A stretch of DNA of 8,642 bases, from assembly GCA_910589395.1 (NCBI GenBank), contig CAJUTL010000064.1:1-8642 (forward strand), read 5' to 3'. Under the pieces are notes generated by a model. That model was given only the letters and a program-made list of their open reading frames with translations. It made no database searches and was not told the DNA's origin. Shown one piece after another: positions 1-5,544 of the stretch. The DNA comes from an uncultured Oscillospiraceae bacterium. GTDB taxonomy: Bacteria > Bacillota_A > Clostridia > Oscillospirales > Acutalibacteraceae. The translations under genes and the position numbers were made by a program. Each line of letters begins with the position of its first letter. Position 1 is the first letter of the stretch.

Positions 1-56
1 ACAGTGGGAACTGTTTGCTAAAATGCAATTTAGCGGTAAAACTCACACTTTACTCC

Positions 57-151
57 TGTCATTCTGAGCGGAGCGAAGAATCTCGCCTTTTTGTCCTTTC
101 CCCAGGAATTCAAGGACGAGATTCTTCGTCACTACGTTCCTCAGAATGACA
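57..151. repeat. Inverted-repeat intergenic element, copy 1
   Basis: The left arm (57-85, beginning TGTCATTCTGAGCGGAGCGA) and the right arm (117-151, ending CCTCAGAATGACA) are near-perfect reverse complements at both ends: TGTCATTCTGAG outside and CGAAGAATCTCG inside. The right arm has about six extra bases in the middle. The arms are separated by 31 bases that include a C/T-rich run. The sequence resembles the TGTCATTCTGAGCGNAGCGAAGAATCTC repeat that I recall as scattered through intergenic DNA of many unrelated bacteria. That recollection is not a database result. As RNA it would form a long hairpin; function is unknown. Confidence 0.8.
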
Positions 152-228
152 GAAGAATGGCTCCTCAGAGTAACAGTGGGAACTGTTTGCTAAAATGCAA
201 TTTAGCGGTAAAACTCACACTTTACTCT

Positions 229-323
229 TGTCATTCTGCGCGGAGCGAAGAATCTCGCCTTTTTGCCCTTTCCCCAGGAATTTAAGGACGAGATTCTTCG
301 TCACTACGTTCCTCAGAATGACA
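229..323. repeat. Inverted-repeat intergenic element, copy 2
   Basis: This is the second copy of the same hairpin-forming element, with arms at 229-257 and 289-323. It differs from copy 1 by A to C at 239 in the left arm and by two changes in the loop (266 and 283). The arm change slightly weakens the stem, whereas the other arm positions are unchanged between copies. Confidence 0.8.
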
Positions 324-380
324 GAAGAATAGCTCCTCAGAGTGACAGAAGAAAGGTTCCTCGGAATGACAACAGAAGGC
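310..380. repeat. 24-bp mini-repeat, three degenerate units
   Basis: Three consecutive units start with TCCTCRGARTGACA: 310-333, 334-357 and 358-380 (24, 24 and 23 bases). They share the pattern TCCTC-GAATGACAGAAGAA with a few substitutions each. The first unit is the outer part of the right arm of the inverted repeat, so the array looks as if it grew from the end of that element. The same unit and part of the next are present at 138-176 in copy 1, where the following 172-bp copy interrupts the series. Confidence 0.75.
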
Positions 381-392
381 ACTGTTCAGAAT

Positions 393-412
393 AAAAAAGG
401 CGGCTTGCCCTT
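393..412 (-). terminator. Possible weak rho-independent terminator
   Basis: Read on the minus strand, AAGGGC-AAGCC-GCCTT forms a five-base-pair stem with one bulged base, followed by a run of five or six T with one interruption. It lies downstream of the 64-residue gene and of the heptad tract. The stem is short, so this is only a candidate; the stronger hairpin at 451-494 lacks the T run that this one has. Confidence 0.35.
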
Positions 413-414
413 CT

Positions 415-449
415 CTAACAACTAATAACTAACGACTAACCACTAATAC
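415..449. repeat. Heptad (CTAAYNA) tandem tract
   Basis: Five consecutive 7-base units occur with exact period: CTAACAA, CTAATAA, CTAACGA, CTAACCA and CTAATAC. On the minus strand the tract reads as TTAGTNN units and then runs into TTAGAGAAGGGC. A shorter tract with the same unit and nearly the same exit sequence (TTAGAAAAGGGC) is at 5702-5722. Both tracts lie just downstream of a minus-strand gene in the same orientation. The period and the variable sixth base are seen directly; no function is assigned. Confidence 0.8.
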
Positions 450-450
450 C

Positions 451-494
451 GCAAGGAACTGCTGCAAAACGTTGTTTTGCAGCAGTTCCTTTGC
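451..494. terminator. Strong hairpin after the 64-residue gene
   Basis: Bases 451-470 and 474-494 pair almost perfectly (20 base pairs with one extra T), leaving a three-base loop. The stem begins five bases after the stop codon of the minus-strand gene at 500-694. Position and stability suggest a transcript end or a 3' protective hairpin. On the minus strand no T run follows, so it is not a textbook rho-independent terminator; on the plus strand TTTGCTTTGTT follows, which is a weak match. Confidence 0.6.
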
Positions 495-499
495 TTTGT

Positions 500-694
500 T
501 CATCTTCTCAGCTTCAGTTCTTCTACCAGGTCGTGCAGGTCTGAGGCGCTGTGAATTTCATCACGGTGATATTCCAGCGCTTCCCGAACCTCTTCCGGCA
601 GCTCCCGCAGGTCGGTGTCGAGGAAAGGAATCATGCCTGCCGGCATACTGTTCGGCGTACCAATGGGGAGACTTCCCCAATAATAAGGAAACAT
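500..694 (-). CDS. Small protein of unknown function, 64 residues
   Basis: I do not recognise this family. The case for a real gene is good. An ATG at 694 is preceded by the strong ribosome binding site GGGGGTGAT with about seven bases of spacing, and a long hairpin begins five bases after the stop. The protein starts with an aromatic and proline/glycine-rich stretch (MFPYYWGSLPIGTPNSMPAG), followed by a predicted soluble, acidic helical part from about residue 30 with many Glu, Asp and Leu, ending in LKLRR. It has no signal peptide, membrane segment or cysteine. It lies 245 bases downstream of lysC in the same direction. No clear terminator is seen between them, so read-through from the amino-acid operon is possible, but the gap is large and its own promoter is as likely. 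A small cytosolic or spore-associated protein is possible; this is a guess. Confidence 0.7.
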   Translation of the reverse strand: MFPYYWGSLPIGTPNSMPAGMIPFLDTDLRELPEEVREALEYHRDEIHSASDLHDLVEELKLRR

Positions 695-749
695 AAAAAA
701 ATCACCCCCAAGAGCTTATTCTGGCTCCGTGAAGGTGATTTAACCGTTG

Positions 750-793
750 CTTGCTCCATGCAAGTTCTGTCAGGAACAGCAGGATTTCCCTGC
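750..793. other. Cluster of three small hairpins
   Basis: Three short perfect stems follow one another: CTTGC/GCAAG (750-764), CTGT/ACAG (768-779) and GCAGG/CCTGC (779-793), each with a five-base loop. The second and third share a base. They lie 56-100 bases upstream of the start of the 64-residue gene and could form part of its leader or an RNA structure. No sequence match to a known riboswitch was recognised. Confidence 0.35.
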
Positions 794-818
794 AAAAGCT
801 TATTTCAGATTTTCTTTA

Positions 819-936
819 GGGCTTGTTTGAAAATGGAGAGAGTGACGGATTTTTGTACAAGGCGAGACGGTTTCCAATACAGAAATCTGTCCGCATCAGG
901 CAAAAGGACGGTGCTTCCGATTTTTCAAACAATCCC
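819..936. repeat. 118-bp element with 15-bp terminal inverted repeats
   Basis: The left end GGGCTTGTTTGAAAA (819-833) and the right end TTTTCAAACAATCCC (922-936) are reverse complements with one mismatch in 15. The interior includes a perfect short palindrome, ACAGAAATCTGT (880-891). The element is 118 bases, has no coding capacity and ends three bases before the lysC stop codon. This is the shape of a miniature inverted-repeat transposable element, but no clear target-site duplication is visible, and the ends could also pair as an RNA stem in the lysC 3' untranslated region. Confidence 0.5.
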
Positions 937-939
937 AAG

Positions 940-2151
940 TTATACCGCTTCAAAAAATTTATCATGTATGGCTTCCACTGCCCGCTCGCTGTCCGCCTTA
1001 TTGATCAGCACGGAGATCTTGATCTCACTGGTGGAGATCATTTGAATATTCACATTTCTGCTGAACAGCGCCTCAAACATTTCCGCAGCTACGCCGGGGT
1101 GTGTTTCCATGCCCGCGCCCACAATGGAAACCTTGGATACGTTATCATCGGAAACAATACCGGAAGCACCCCAGGTTTCTTCATAGGTTTTCAGCAGTTC
1201 AATGGTGTCCTCCATCTTATTCTTCTCCACGGTAAAGCTGATATCCTTCGTGCCGTTGCGCCCGATAGACTGCAAAATGATATCCACGTTGATGCCCTTT
1301 GAGGCCAGCTTGGAAAAGATCTTAAAGGCCAGGCCGGGACGATCCGGCACGCCGATAATAGAGATACGGGCAATATTGTCGTCCTTGGCTACACCGCTGA
1401 TCAGCATTTTCTCCACGTTGCTCTTCTCCTTTACAATGGTGCCTCTTTCCCTGGTCAGGCTGGAAAGAACCTCCAATTCAATGTTGTATTTTTTTGCCAT
1501 CTCCACCGAACGGTTATGAAGCACCTGAGCTCCCAGGGTAGCAAGCTCCAGCATTTCATCATAGGAAATAGAATCGAGCTTGATGGCTCCGGGAATTTTT
1601 CTGGGATCCGCCGTATACACGCCGTCCACATCGGTGTAGATCTGGCACAGGTCAGCGTGCATGGTAGCGGCAATGGCTACCGCGCTGGTATCTGAGCCGC
1701 CCCGGCCCAGGGTGGTCATATCACCGTAGCGGTTCACGCCCTGAAAGCCTGTTACCACCACGATCCGCCGCTTATCCAGCTCTTTACGGATACGAGAAGC
1801 GTCCACCTTTTTGATGCGGGCGTTTCCATAGTCTGAGGTGGTATCAAAACCCGCCTGCCAACCCAAAAGGGAAACTACCGGATATCCCATTCTTTCAATG
1901 GCCATGGCCAGCAGGGACGCAGAGATCTGTTCTCCCGCGGAAAGCAGCATATCCAGTTCCCGCTTAGAAGCCCTTTCATTGATCTCCGCCGCCTTTGCGA
2001 TCAGGTCATCTGTCGTATCGCCCTGAGCGGAAACAACAACCACTACGTCGTTGTCCTGCCGGTAGGCGGAGGTGACAATATCCGCCACATTGTTGATACG
2101 CTCGGCGTCCCGAACCGAAGTGCCGCCGAACTTTTGCACGATCAGTGCCAT
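940..2151 (-). CDS. lysC: Aspartate kinase (aspartokinase), ACT-regulated
   Basis: This cytosolic enzyme phosphorylates L-aspartate with ATP, the first committed step to lysine, threonine, methionine and diaminopimelate. The chosen ATG at 2151 gives 403 residues, the usual length of the monofunctional Bacillus-type enzyme; it follows AGGAAGGTGG at proper spacing, whereas the upstream in-frame start adds 17 unrelated residues. Visible motifs are KFGGTSV (7-13), TTLGRGGSDTSAVA (146-159) and YTDVDGVYTADPR (172-184) in the amino-acid kinase domain. Two C-terminal ACT domains follow at about 262-325 (GVPDRPGLAFKIF) and 341-403 (MISTSEIKISVLI). All catalytic motifs look intact. It is the last gene of the hom-thrB unit, 99 bases after the reductase-like gene. 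Lysine and/or threonine feedback through the ACT domains is expected from the family; which ligand applies cannot be told here. An internal start is described separately. Confidence 0.97.
   Translation of the reverse strand: MALIVQKFGGTSVRDAERINNVADIVTSAYRQDNDVVVVVSAQGDTTDDLIAKAAEINERASKRELDMLLSAGEQISASLLAMAIERMGYPVVSLLGWQAGFDTTSDYGNARIKKVDASRIRKELDKRRIVVVTGFQGVNRYGDMTTLGRGGSDTSAVAIAATMHADLCQIYTDVDGVYTADPRKIPGAIKLDSISYDEMLELATLGAQVLHNRSVEMAKKYNIELEVLSSLTRERGTIVKEKSNVEKMLISGVAKDDNIARISIIGVPDRPGLAFKIFSKLASKGINVDIILQSIGRNGTKDISFTVEKNKMEDTIELLKTYEETWGASGIVSDDNVSKVSIVGAGMETHPGVAAEMFEALFSRNVNIQMISTSEIKISVLINKADSERAVEAIHDKFFEAV
1405..1432 (-). promoter_or_regulatory. Internal ribosome binding site in lysC (possible beta-subunit start)
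   Basis: Within lysC, AAAGGAG (1426-1432 on the minus strand) lies nine bases upstream of an in-frame GTG at 1416 (codon 246). An in-frame ATG (codon 249, 1407) follows and also has GGAG close upstream. Initiation at either would give a protein of about 155-158 residues consisting of the two ACT domains. Bacillus subtilis aspartokinase II is known to make such a beta subunit from an in-frame internal start at nearly the same position. Use of the site here is inferred. Confidence 0.55.
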
Positions 2152-2181
2152 AATTATGACCACCTTCCTTTCTTTGCCGGG

Positions 2182-2233
2182 TGGAATGTTTTTCTGTTCC
2201 ACACAGCAGACCTCCGGTTATTCGCAGCCGGAG
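2182..2233 (-). other. Two hairpins in the lysC leader
   Basis: The 99-base gap before lysC contains a perfect stem CTCCGG/CCGGAG with a ten-base loop (2212-2233) and a stem TGGAA/TTCCA (2182-2201). Neither is followed by a T run on the minus strand, so I do not call a terminator. The gap is too short for a lysine riboswitch. An attenuation or processing role is possible but unsupported. Confidence 0.3.
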
Positions 2234-2250
2234 CCTAACAGCTGATAAAA

Positions 2251-2787
2251 TCAGGTTTGCCGTTTATACGTCAACGTAAGAATGCCGCCTCTGCCTTCGC
2301 TTTTCACAAAGCGAAGCCTGGCTTCCTTCCCCACATCTTCAAACAGACGGATCCCACCGCCTAAAATTATTGGGATCACGGAAATGGAAAACTGATCGAC
2401 CAGGTCTTCTCGCAAAAGAGACTGCACAATGGAAGCGCCGCCGCAAATCCAAATCGTTTTCCCCTCTTCCCGAAGCAACCGCCGGATCAGTGCGCAGGGA
2501 TCTTCCCCCGTAAAATGAATTTCTTCTGTAGAGGATTCCTTTTTGTGTGTTATCACATAGCACAGGAGCCCGTCATAAGGCCACTGCTTCGGAGACAGTT
2601 CTGTAATGATCTGATCATAGGTTTTCCGGCCCATCACCACAGTGTCCACATCTTTTATAAATTGAGCGTATGCGTCTTCCCCGTCTTCTCCGGCGGCTTC
2701 CTGCCCCTCCAGCCAAGCAACGCCGCCATTTGTATCGGCGATATAACCGTCCAGACTCATGGCAATGAATAGCGCAACACTTCTCAT
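2251..2787 (-). CDS. Dihydrofolate reductase / RibD C-terminal family protein
   Basis: This 178-residue cytosolic protein belongs to the RibD-C/DHFR-like fold (relatives of B. subtilis YyaP and YwjB), NAD(P)H-dependent reductases of mostly unknown substrate. It shows the family signatures: N-terminal SLDGYIAD (11-18), VVMGRKTYD (50-58), and the nucleotide-binding segment WICGGASIVQSLL (113-125) leading to IPIILGGGIRLF (138-149). Length fits a single-domain member. The ATG at 2787 is preceded by AAGGGGA and starts 15 bases after the thrB stop, so the two are probably translated from one message. There is no RibD deaminase domain and no riboflavin gene nearby, so a role in riboflavin synthesis is unlikely, and it is too divergent to call a true folate reductase. 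Why it sits between thrB and lysC is unknown. Confidence 0.88.
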   Translation of the reverse strand: MRSVALFIAMSLDGYIADTNGGVAWLEGQEAAGEDGEDAYAQFIKDVDTVVMGRKTYDQIITELSPKQWPYDGLLCYVITHKKESSTEEIHFTGEDPCALIRRLLREEGKTIWICGGASIVQSLLREDLVDQFSISVIPIILGGGIRLFEDVGKEARLRFVKSEGRGGILTLTYKRQT

Positions 2788-2802
2788 TTTTCCAGTTTCC
2801 CC

Positions 2803-3699
2803 TTATTCTATCACAATTTGCGCGCCGTTGGGGTCGGCGCTTAAAATTTCTACCCGCCAGCCGGTAATACCCTTTTCCGCCAGGTGGGTCATACAGTTTT
2901 TCCCAAATGCTTCCGCACCCCCGGCATCCACCATGGCAATAATGGTGGGCCCCGCACCACTGACATAGGTGCCCAGCGACCCCAGCTCATAGCTCATGCG
3001 AAATACGTTGTCATAGTTTTCAATCAGGCCGGAGCGGTAGGGCTGATGGATTCGGTCCTGAACCGCCACTCTCAGATTATGCAGCTCTCCGGAAAAGAGA
3101 GACGCCGTCATCAGGCCGGAACGGGAAAGATTGTAGACCGCATCCTCCCTGGAATATTCCTTAGGCAGGGCGGCGCGGGCCTGCTCAGTCTTCAGCTCAA
3201 AGGGCGGGATCATCACGGCAAAGCGGATCTTATCGGAAACCGGCACGCTGACGCTGTAGACCCTCTCCCCCTCCATGGCGGAGGCTACCAGACCCCCGGA
3301 AAGCGCCGGGCTGGTATTGTCGGGGTGGCCCTCGATCTTCGCCGCCAGATGGATCAGGTCGGTTTGAGACAAGGGGTTCCCCATAAAGCGGTTGGCCCCC
3401 AAAATGCCCGCCACAATACAGGCGGAGCTGCTGCCCAACCCCCGGGCCAGGGGAATATTGTTTTCCTGTATGATCCTCAGGCCCGGCAGCTTCTTGCCGC
3501 AGATCTCATACAGGTGGCTGGCCGCCCAGAAGATCAGGTTGCTGCTGTCGGTAGGCACCTGTACCTCATCGGTACAGGTGATCTCCAGGGAATCCGATTC
3601 CTCCATCCACACCCTGTTTTTCATGGTCAGGGCGATCCCCAGAGAATCAAAACCGGAGCCTAAGTTGGCACTGGTAGCGGGCACATCAATTCGAATCAT
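2803..3699 (-). CDS. thrB: Homoserine kinase
   Basis: ThrB is a cytosolic GHMP-family kinase that transfers phosphate from ATP to homoserine, giving O-phosphohomoserine, the substrate of threonine synthase (or of methionine synthesis routes in some organisms). The 298-residue product has the N-terminal VPATSANLGSGFDSLGIAL (6-24), the GHMP ATP-binding loop PLARGLGSSSAC (83-94), KIEGHPDN (121-128) and the C-terminal glycine motif SGAGPTIIAM (247-256). Length is typical. The ATG at 3699 is chosen because AGGAGG lies eight bases upstream; a GTG three codons earlier falls inside that ribosome binding site. It follows hom by 62 bases. Threonine synthase, the next enzyme, is not in the window. Confidence 0.96.
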   Translation of the reverse strand: MIRIDVPATSANLGSGFDSLGIALTMKNRVWMEESDSLEITCTDEVQVPTDSSNLIFWAASHLYEICGKKLPGLRIIQENNIPLARGLGSSSACIVAGILGANRFMGNPLSQTDLIHLAAKIEGHPDNTSPALSGGLVASAMEGERVYSVSVPVSDKIRFAVMIPPFELKTEQARAALPKEYSREDAVYNLSRSGLMTASLFSGELHNLRVAVQDRIHQPYRSGLIENYDNVFRMSYELGSLGTYVSGAGPTIIAMVDAGGAEAFGKNCMTHLAEKGITGWRVEILSADPNGAQIVIE

Positions 3700-3736
3700 G
3701 GCTTGCACCTCCTAGATGCGGGACAATAGAACCGGA

Positions 3737-3753
3737 AAGGGCCGCGGGGCCTT
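3737..3753 (-). other. GC-rich hairpin between hom and thrB
   Basis: AAGGGCC and GGGCCTT pair with one mismatch around a three-base GCG loop in the 62-base gap between hom and thrB. There is no T run, so it is probably not a terminator. It could modulate the relative amounts of the two messages. Confidence 0.25.
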
Positions 3754-3761
3754 CGGGCTTC

Positions 3762-5009
3762 TCAATAATCAGAGATCGCGATATGGTTTTCCACCGTCAG
3801 GCCTGCTGCTTCCAGCTGTTGGATCAGTCCCCGAAGCTGCCGGGGCATAATATCCTTTACCGTAAAGCCGATCTCCCCCGGCTCCTCGTCCTTTCGGATC
3901 AGGCGTACCGGAGAAACGGCGACAGCCTCCGCCTGATGGAACGCGGCGTCGGAATCCCTTTCTCCCCGCACGCGGAGAAACACTGCTTGCGGAAGCTCCT
4001 CAAAGGAAGCCACATAGCCTTCCTTCGCGTCCTCCCAGAACAGATATTTCCGGGCCTTAAAATGCTTGACGCAGTCGATCACGTCCGCCACCACCGCGCT
4101 GGCGGTGGGGAGCTTTCCCGCTCCCTTGCCGTAAAATACCACGTCGCCTGTGGCGTCGCCGCGCACCAGAATGCCGTTGAACACATCGTCCACATTGGCA
4201 AGCTGGCTCTCCCGGCTGACAAACATGGGAGCCACCGCAATATGTATTTTTCCGTTTTCCAACATTTTCACTTCGCCGATGAGCTTGATCACACCGCCCC
4301 AGGCCCTGGCATAGCCCACATCCGACAAGCTGATTTTCGTAATGCCCTCGGTGTGAACGCTTTCCGGGTACACGTGGGTACCGAAGGCCAAAGAGGCCAG
4401 AATGCAGATCTTTCGGCAGGCGTCGGCTCCCTCCACATCGGCAGAGGGGTCACGCTCCGCATAGCCCAGCTGCTGAGCCAGCTTCAGCGCTTCTTCAAAA
4501 TCCATATGATCCCGGATCATTTTCGTCAGAATAAAATTGGTGGTGCCGTTCAAGATACCGGCAATCTCGCTGACCTCGTTGGCGGCCAGGCACTGACTGA
4601 TGGGACGAATAATAGGAATTCCGCCGCCCACGCTTGCTTCAAAGAGAAAATTCAGATTGTTTTTCTGGGCGATGGAAAGAAGCTCCGCGCCCTTGGCAGC
4701 CACCAGCTCTTTATTGGAAGTCACCACGCTTTTTCCGTTTTGCAGGCATGCCTTAACATACTCAAAAGCAGGGTGCAGACCGCCCATGACCTCCACCACG
4801 ATCTTTACCTCGGGGTCGTTCAGGATCAGGTCAAAATCCTTTGTAAAGCGATCCGCATAAAGCAGATCGGGAAAATCACGCAGATCCAAAATATATTTTA
4901 CCTGTATTTCTTCCTTGGCCCGGCGGGCGATGCTTTCGCTGTGCTCTGTCAGCACCTCCAGCACACCGGAGCCTACCACGCCGTGACCCATGACCGCAAT
5001 AAACGCCAT
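3762..5009 (-). CDS. hom: Homoserine dehydrogenase with divergent C-terminal ACT-like domain
   Basis: Hom is a cytosolic enzyme that reduces L-aspartate 4-semialdehyde to L-homoserine with NAD(P)H, at the branch to threonine and methionine. The 415-residue form starts at the ATG at 5009, which has AAGGAAGGA upstream; a TTG at 5066 overlapping the previous gene would add 19 unrelated residues. Motifs are the nucleotide-binding GHGVVGSG (8-15), TSNKELVAAKG (97-107), EASVGGGIPII (124-134), ILNGTTNFILT (152-162), the catalytic-region segment YAERDPSADVEGADACRK (183-200, with likely catalytic D196 and K200) and GKGAGKLPTASAVVAD (294-309). The last 70 or so residues occupy the place of the usual ACT domain but lack its normal D-x-PGVL loop, reading RVRGERDSDAAF instead. 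Feedback by threonine would therefore be uncertain. The gene is 53 bases after the HTH-ACT gene. Confidence 0.96.
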   Translation of the reverse strand: MAFIAVMGHGVVGSGVLEVLTEHSESIARRAKEEIQVKYILDLRDFPDLLYADRFTKDFDLILNDPEVKIVVEVMGGLHPAFEYVKACLQNGKSVVTSNKELVAAKGAELLSIAQKNNLNFLFEASVGGGIPIIRPISQCLAANEVSEIAGILNGTTNFILTKMIRDHMDFEEALKLAQQLGYAERDPSADVEGADACRKICILASLAFGTHVYPESVHTEGITKISLSDVGYARAWGGVIKLIGEVKMLENGKIHIAVAPMFVSRESQLANVDDVFNGILVRGDATGDVVFYGKGAGKLPTASAVVADVIDCVKHFKARKYLFWEDAKEGYVASFEELPQAVFLRVRGERDSDAAFHQAEAVAVSPVRLIRKDEEPGEIGFTVKDIMPRQLRGLIQQLEAAGLTVENHIAISDY

Positions 5010-5062
5010 AAACGATTTTTCCTTCCTTTCCCGCGAAAAGTCTGTAAAAAAACAGCCTTCGC

Positions 5063-5503
5063 TCAACGATCCATAATGCTTTCGATTTTGATCACGCCAT
5101 CTACCTGCTTCAAATTTTCCAGCAGCTCATCGGCGGAAATTTCCATGTGGGCAATGCGGGCTGAAACAGAAACAAACGCCCGACCCATGACCGGAATATT
5201 TTGATTTACCGTAAGGATATTAGCCCCCGCCCGGTAAAACACCGTGAGAAGGCTCACCAGCACGCCAGTACGATCTGTCAGCATGGCCTGCACGGTGAGG
5301 ATCCCGGCGGGGTTCTGCTTGGTGTAGGGAAACACTGAACCCCGGTATTTGTAATAAACGCTGCGGGAGATGCCCGCCATACGTACCGCTTCTGAAGTGC
5401 TTGCCGCCTCTCCGCTTTCCAAAAGAGCATTGGCCTGCACTACTTTCTGGTAGATTTCCGGCAGTACGCTGCTGTTCACAACGAGATAAGAATCTTTTTT
5501 CAT
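5063..5503 (-). CDS. PheB-like ACT domain protein (UPF0735 type)
   Basis: This 146-residue cytosolic protein matches in length and architecture the PheB/UPF0735 family of Firmicutes: an N-terminal helix-turn-helix-like part (about 1-60, with SEAVRMAGISRSVYYKYRG at 37-55) followed by one ACT domain (about 67-143, with LTDRTGVLVSLL at 75-86 and AGANILTVNQ at 92-101). The ACT loop D-R-T-G-V-L is intact, so amino-acid binding is plausible. The ATG at 5503 is preferred because AGGTGG lies just upstream; an in-frame start at 5521 has no such site. It is the first gene of the operon and is followed by hom, an arrangement I recall in several Clostridia. A role as an amino-acid-sensing regulator of this operon is inferred; the molecular function of the family is not well established. 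The name PheB is by homology and does not show a link to phenylalanine here. Confidence 0.9.
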   Translation of the reverse strand: MKKDSYLVVNSSVLPEIYQKVVQANALLESGEAASTSEAVRMAGISRSVYYKYRGSVFPYTKQNPAGILTVQAMLTDRTGVLVSLLTVFYRAGANILTVNQNIPVMGRAFVSVSARIAHMEISADELLENLKQVDGVIKIESIMDR

Positions 5504-5544
5504 TGTCCACCTGTTAAACACGATTGTCTTGTTACAGTGAACAG

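Larger units (their letters stand above)
1..344. repeat. 172-bp tandem duplication, two copies
   Basis: Bases 1-172 and 173-344 are the same sequence in direct tandem, aligned without gaps and differing at six positions by eye (56/228, 67/239, 94/266, 111/283, 159/331, 172/344), about 96% identity. Each copy starts ACAGTGGGAACTGTTTGC, has a small perfect hairpin (GCTAAA/TTTAGC, 17-34 and 189-206), then a large inverted repeat. The window begins at the first base of copy 1, so more copies may lie to the left. The copies contain no credible gene: the 64-codon frame at 91-285 runs across the copy junction and has no ribosome binding site. Recent duplication is inferred from the high identity. 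Confidence 0.95.

Noticed and set aside
91..285. A 64-codon plus-strand frame across the tandem repeat.
   Set aside because: It spans the junction of two repeat copies in non-coding DNA and has no ribosome binding site.
1..380. Possible CRISPR array.
   Set aside because: The repeats are adjacent with no unique spacers; the 172-bp copies and 24-bp units are plain tandem repeats and no cas gene is present.
551..1302. Plus-strand frames at 551-1045 and 823-1302.
   Set aside because: They run antisense through the small gene or the inverted-repeat element into lysC, with no ribosome binding site and no recognisable domain.
2152..2250. Possible lysine riboswitch ahead of lysC.
   Set aside because: The gap is 99 bases, too short for the lysine riboswitch, and the hairpins seen do not resemble its five-helix core.
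2884..3663. A 259-codon plus-strand frame opposite thrB.
   Set aside because: It is a shadow of thrB; the minus-strand frame carries all GHMP kinase motifs.
3783..5204. A 473-codon open frame on the plus strand opposite hom.
   Set aside because: It lies antisense to hom and part of the ACT gene, whose motifs are unmistakable. Its composition (many His, Gln and Arg) is typical of a reverse-frame shadow in GC-rich coding DNA.
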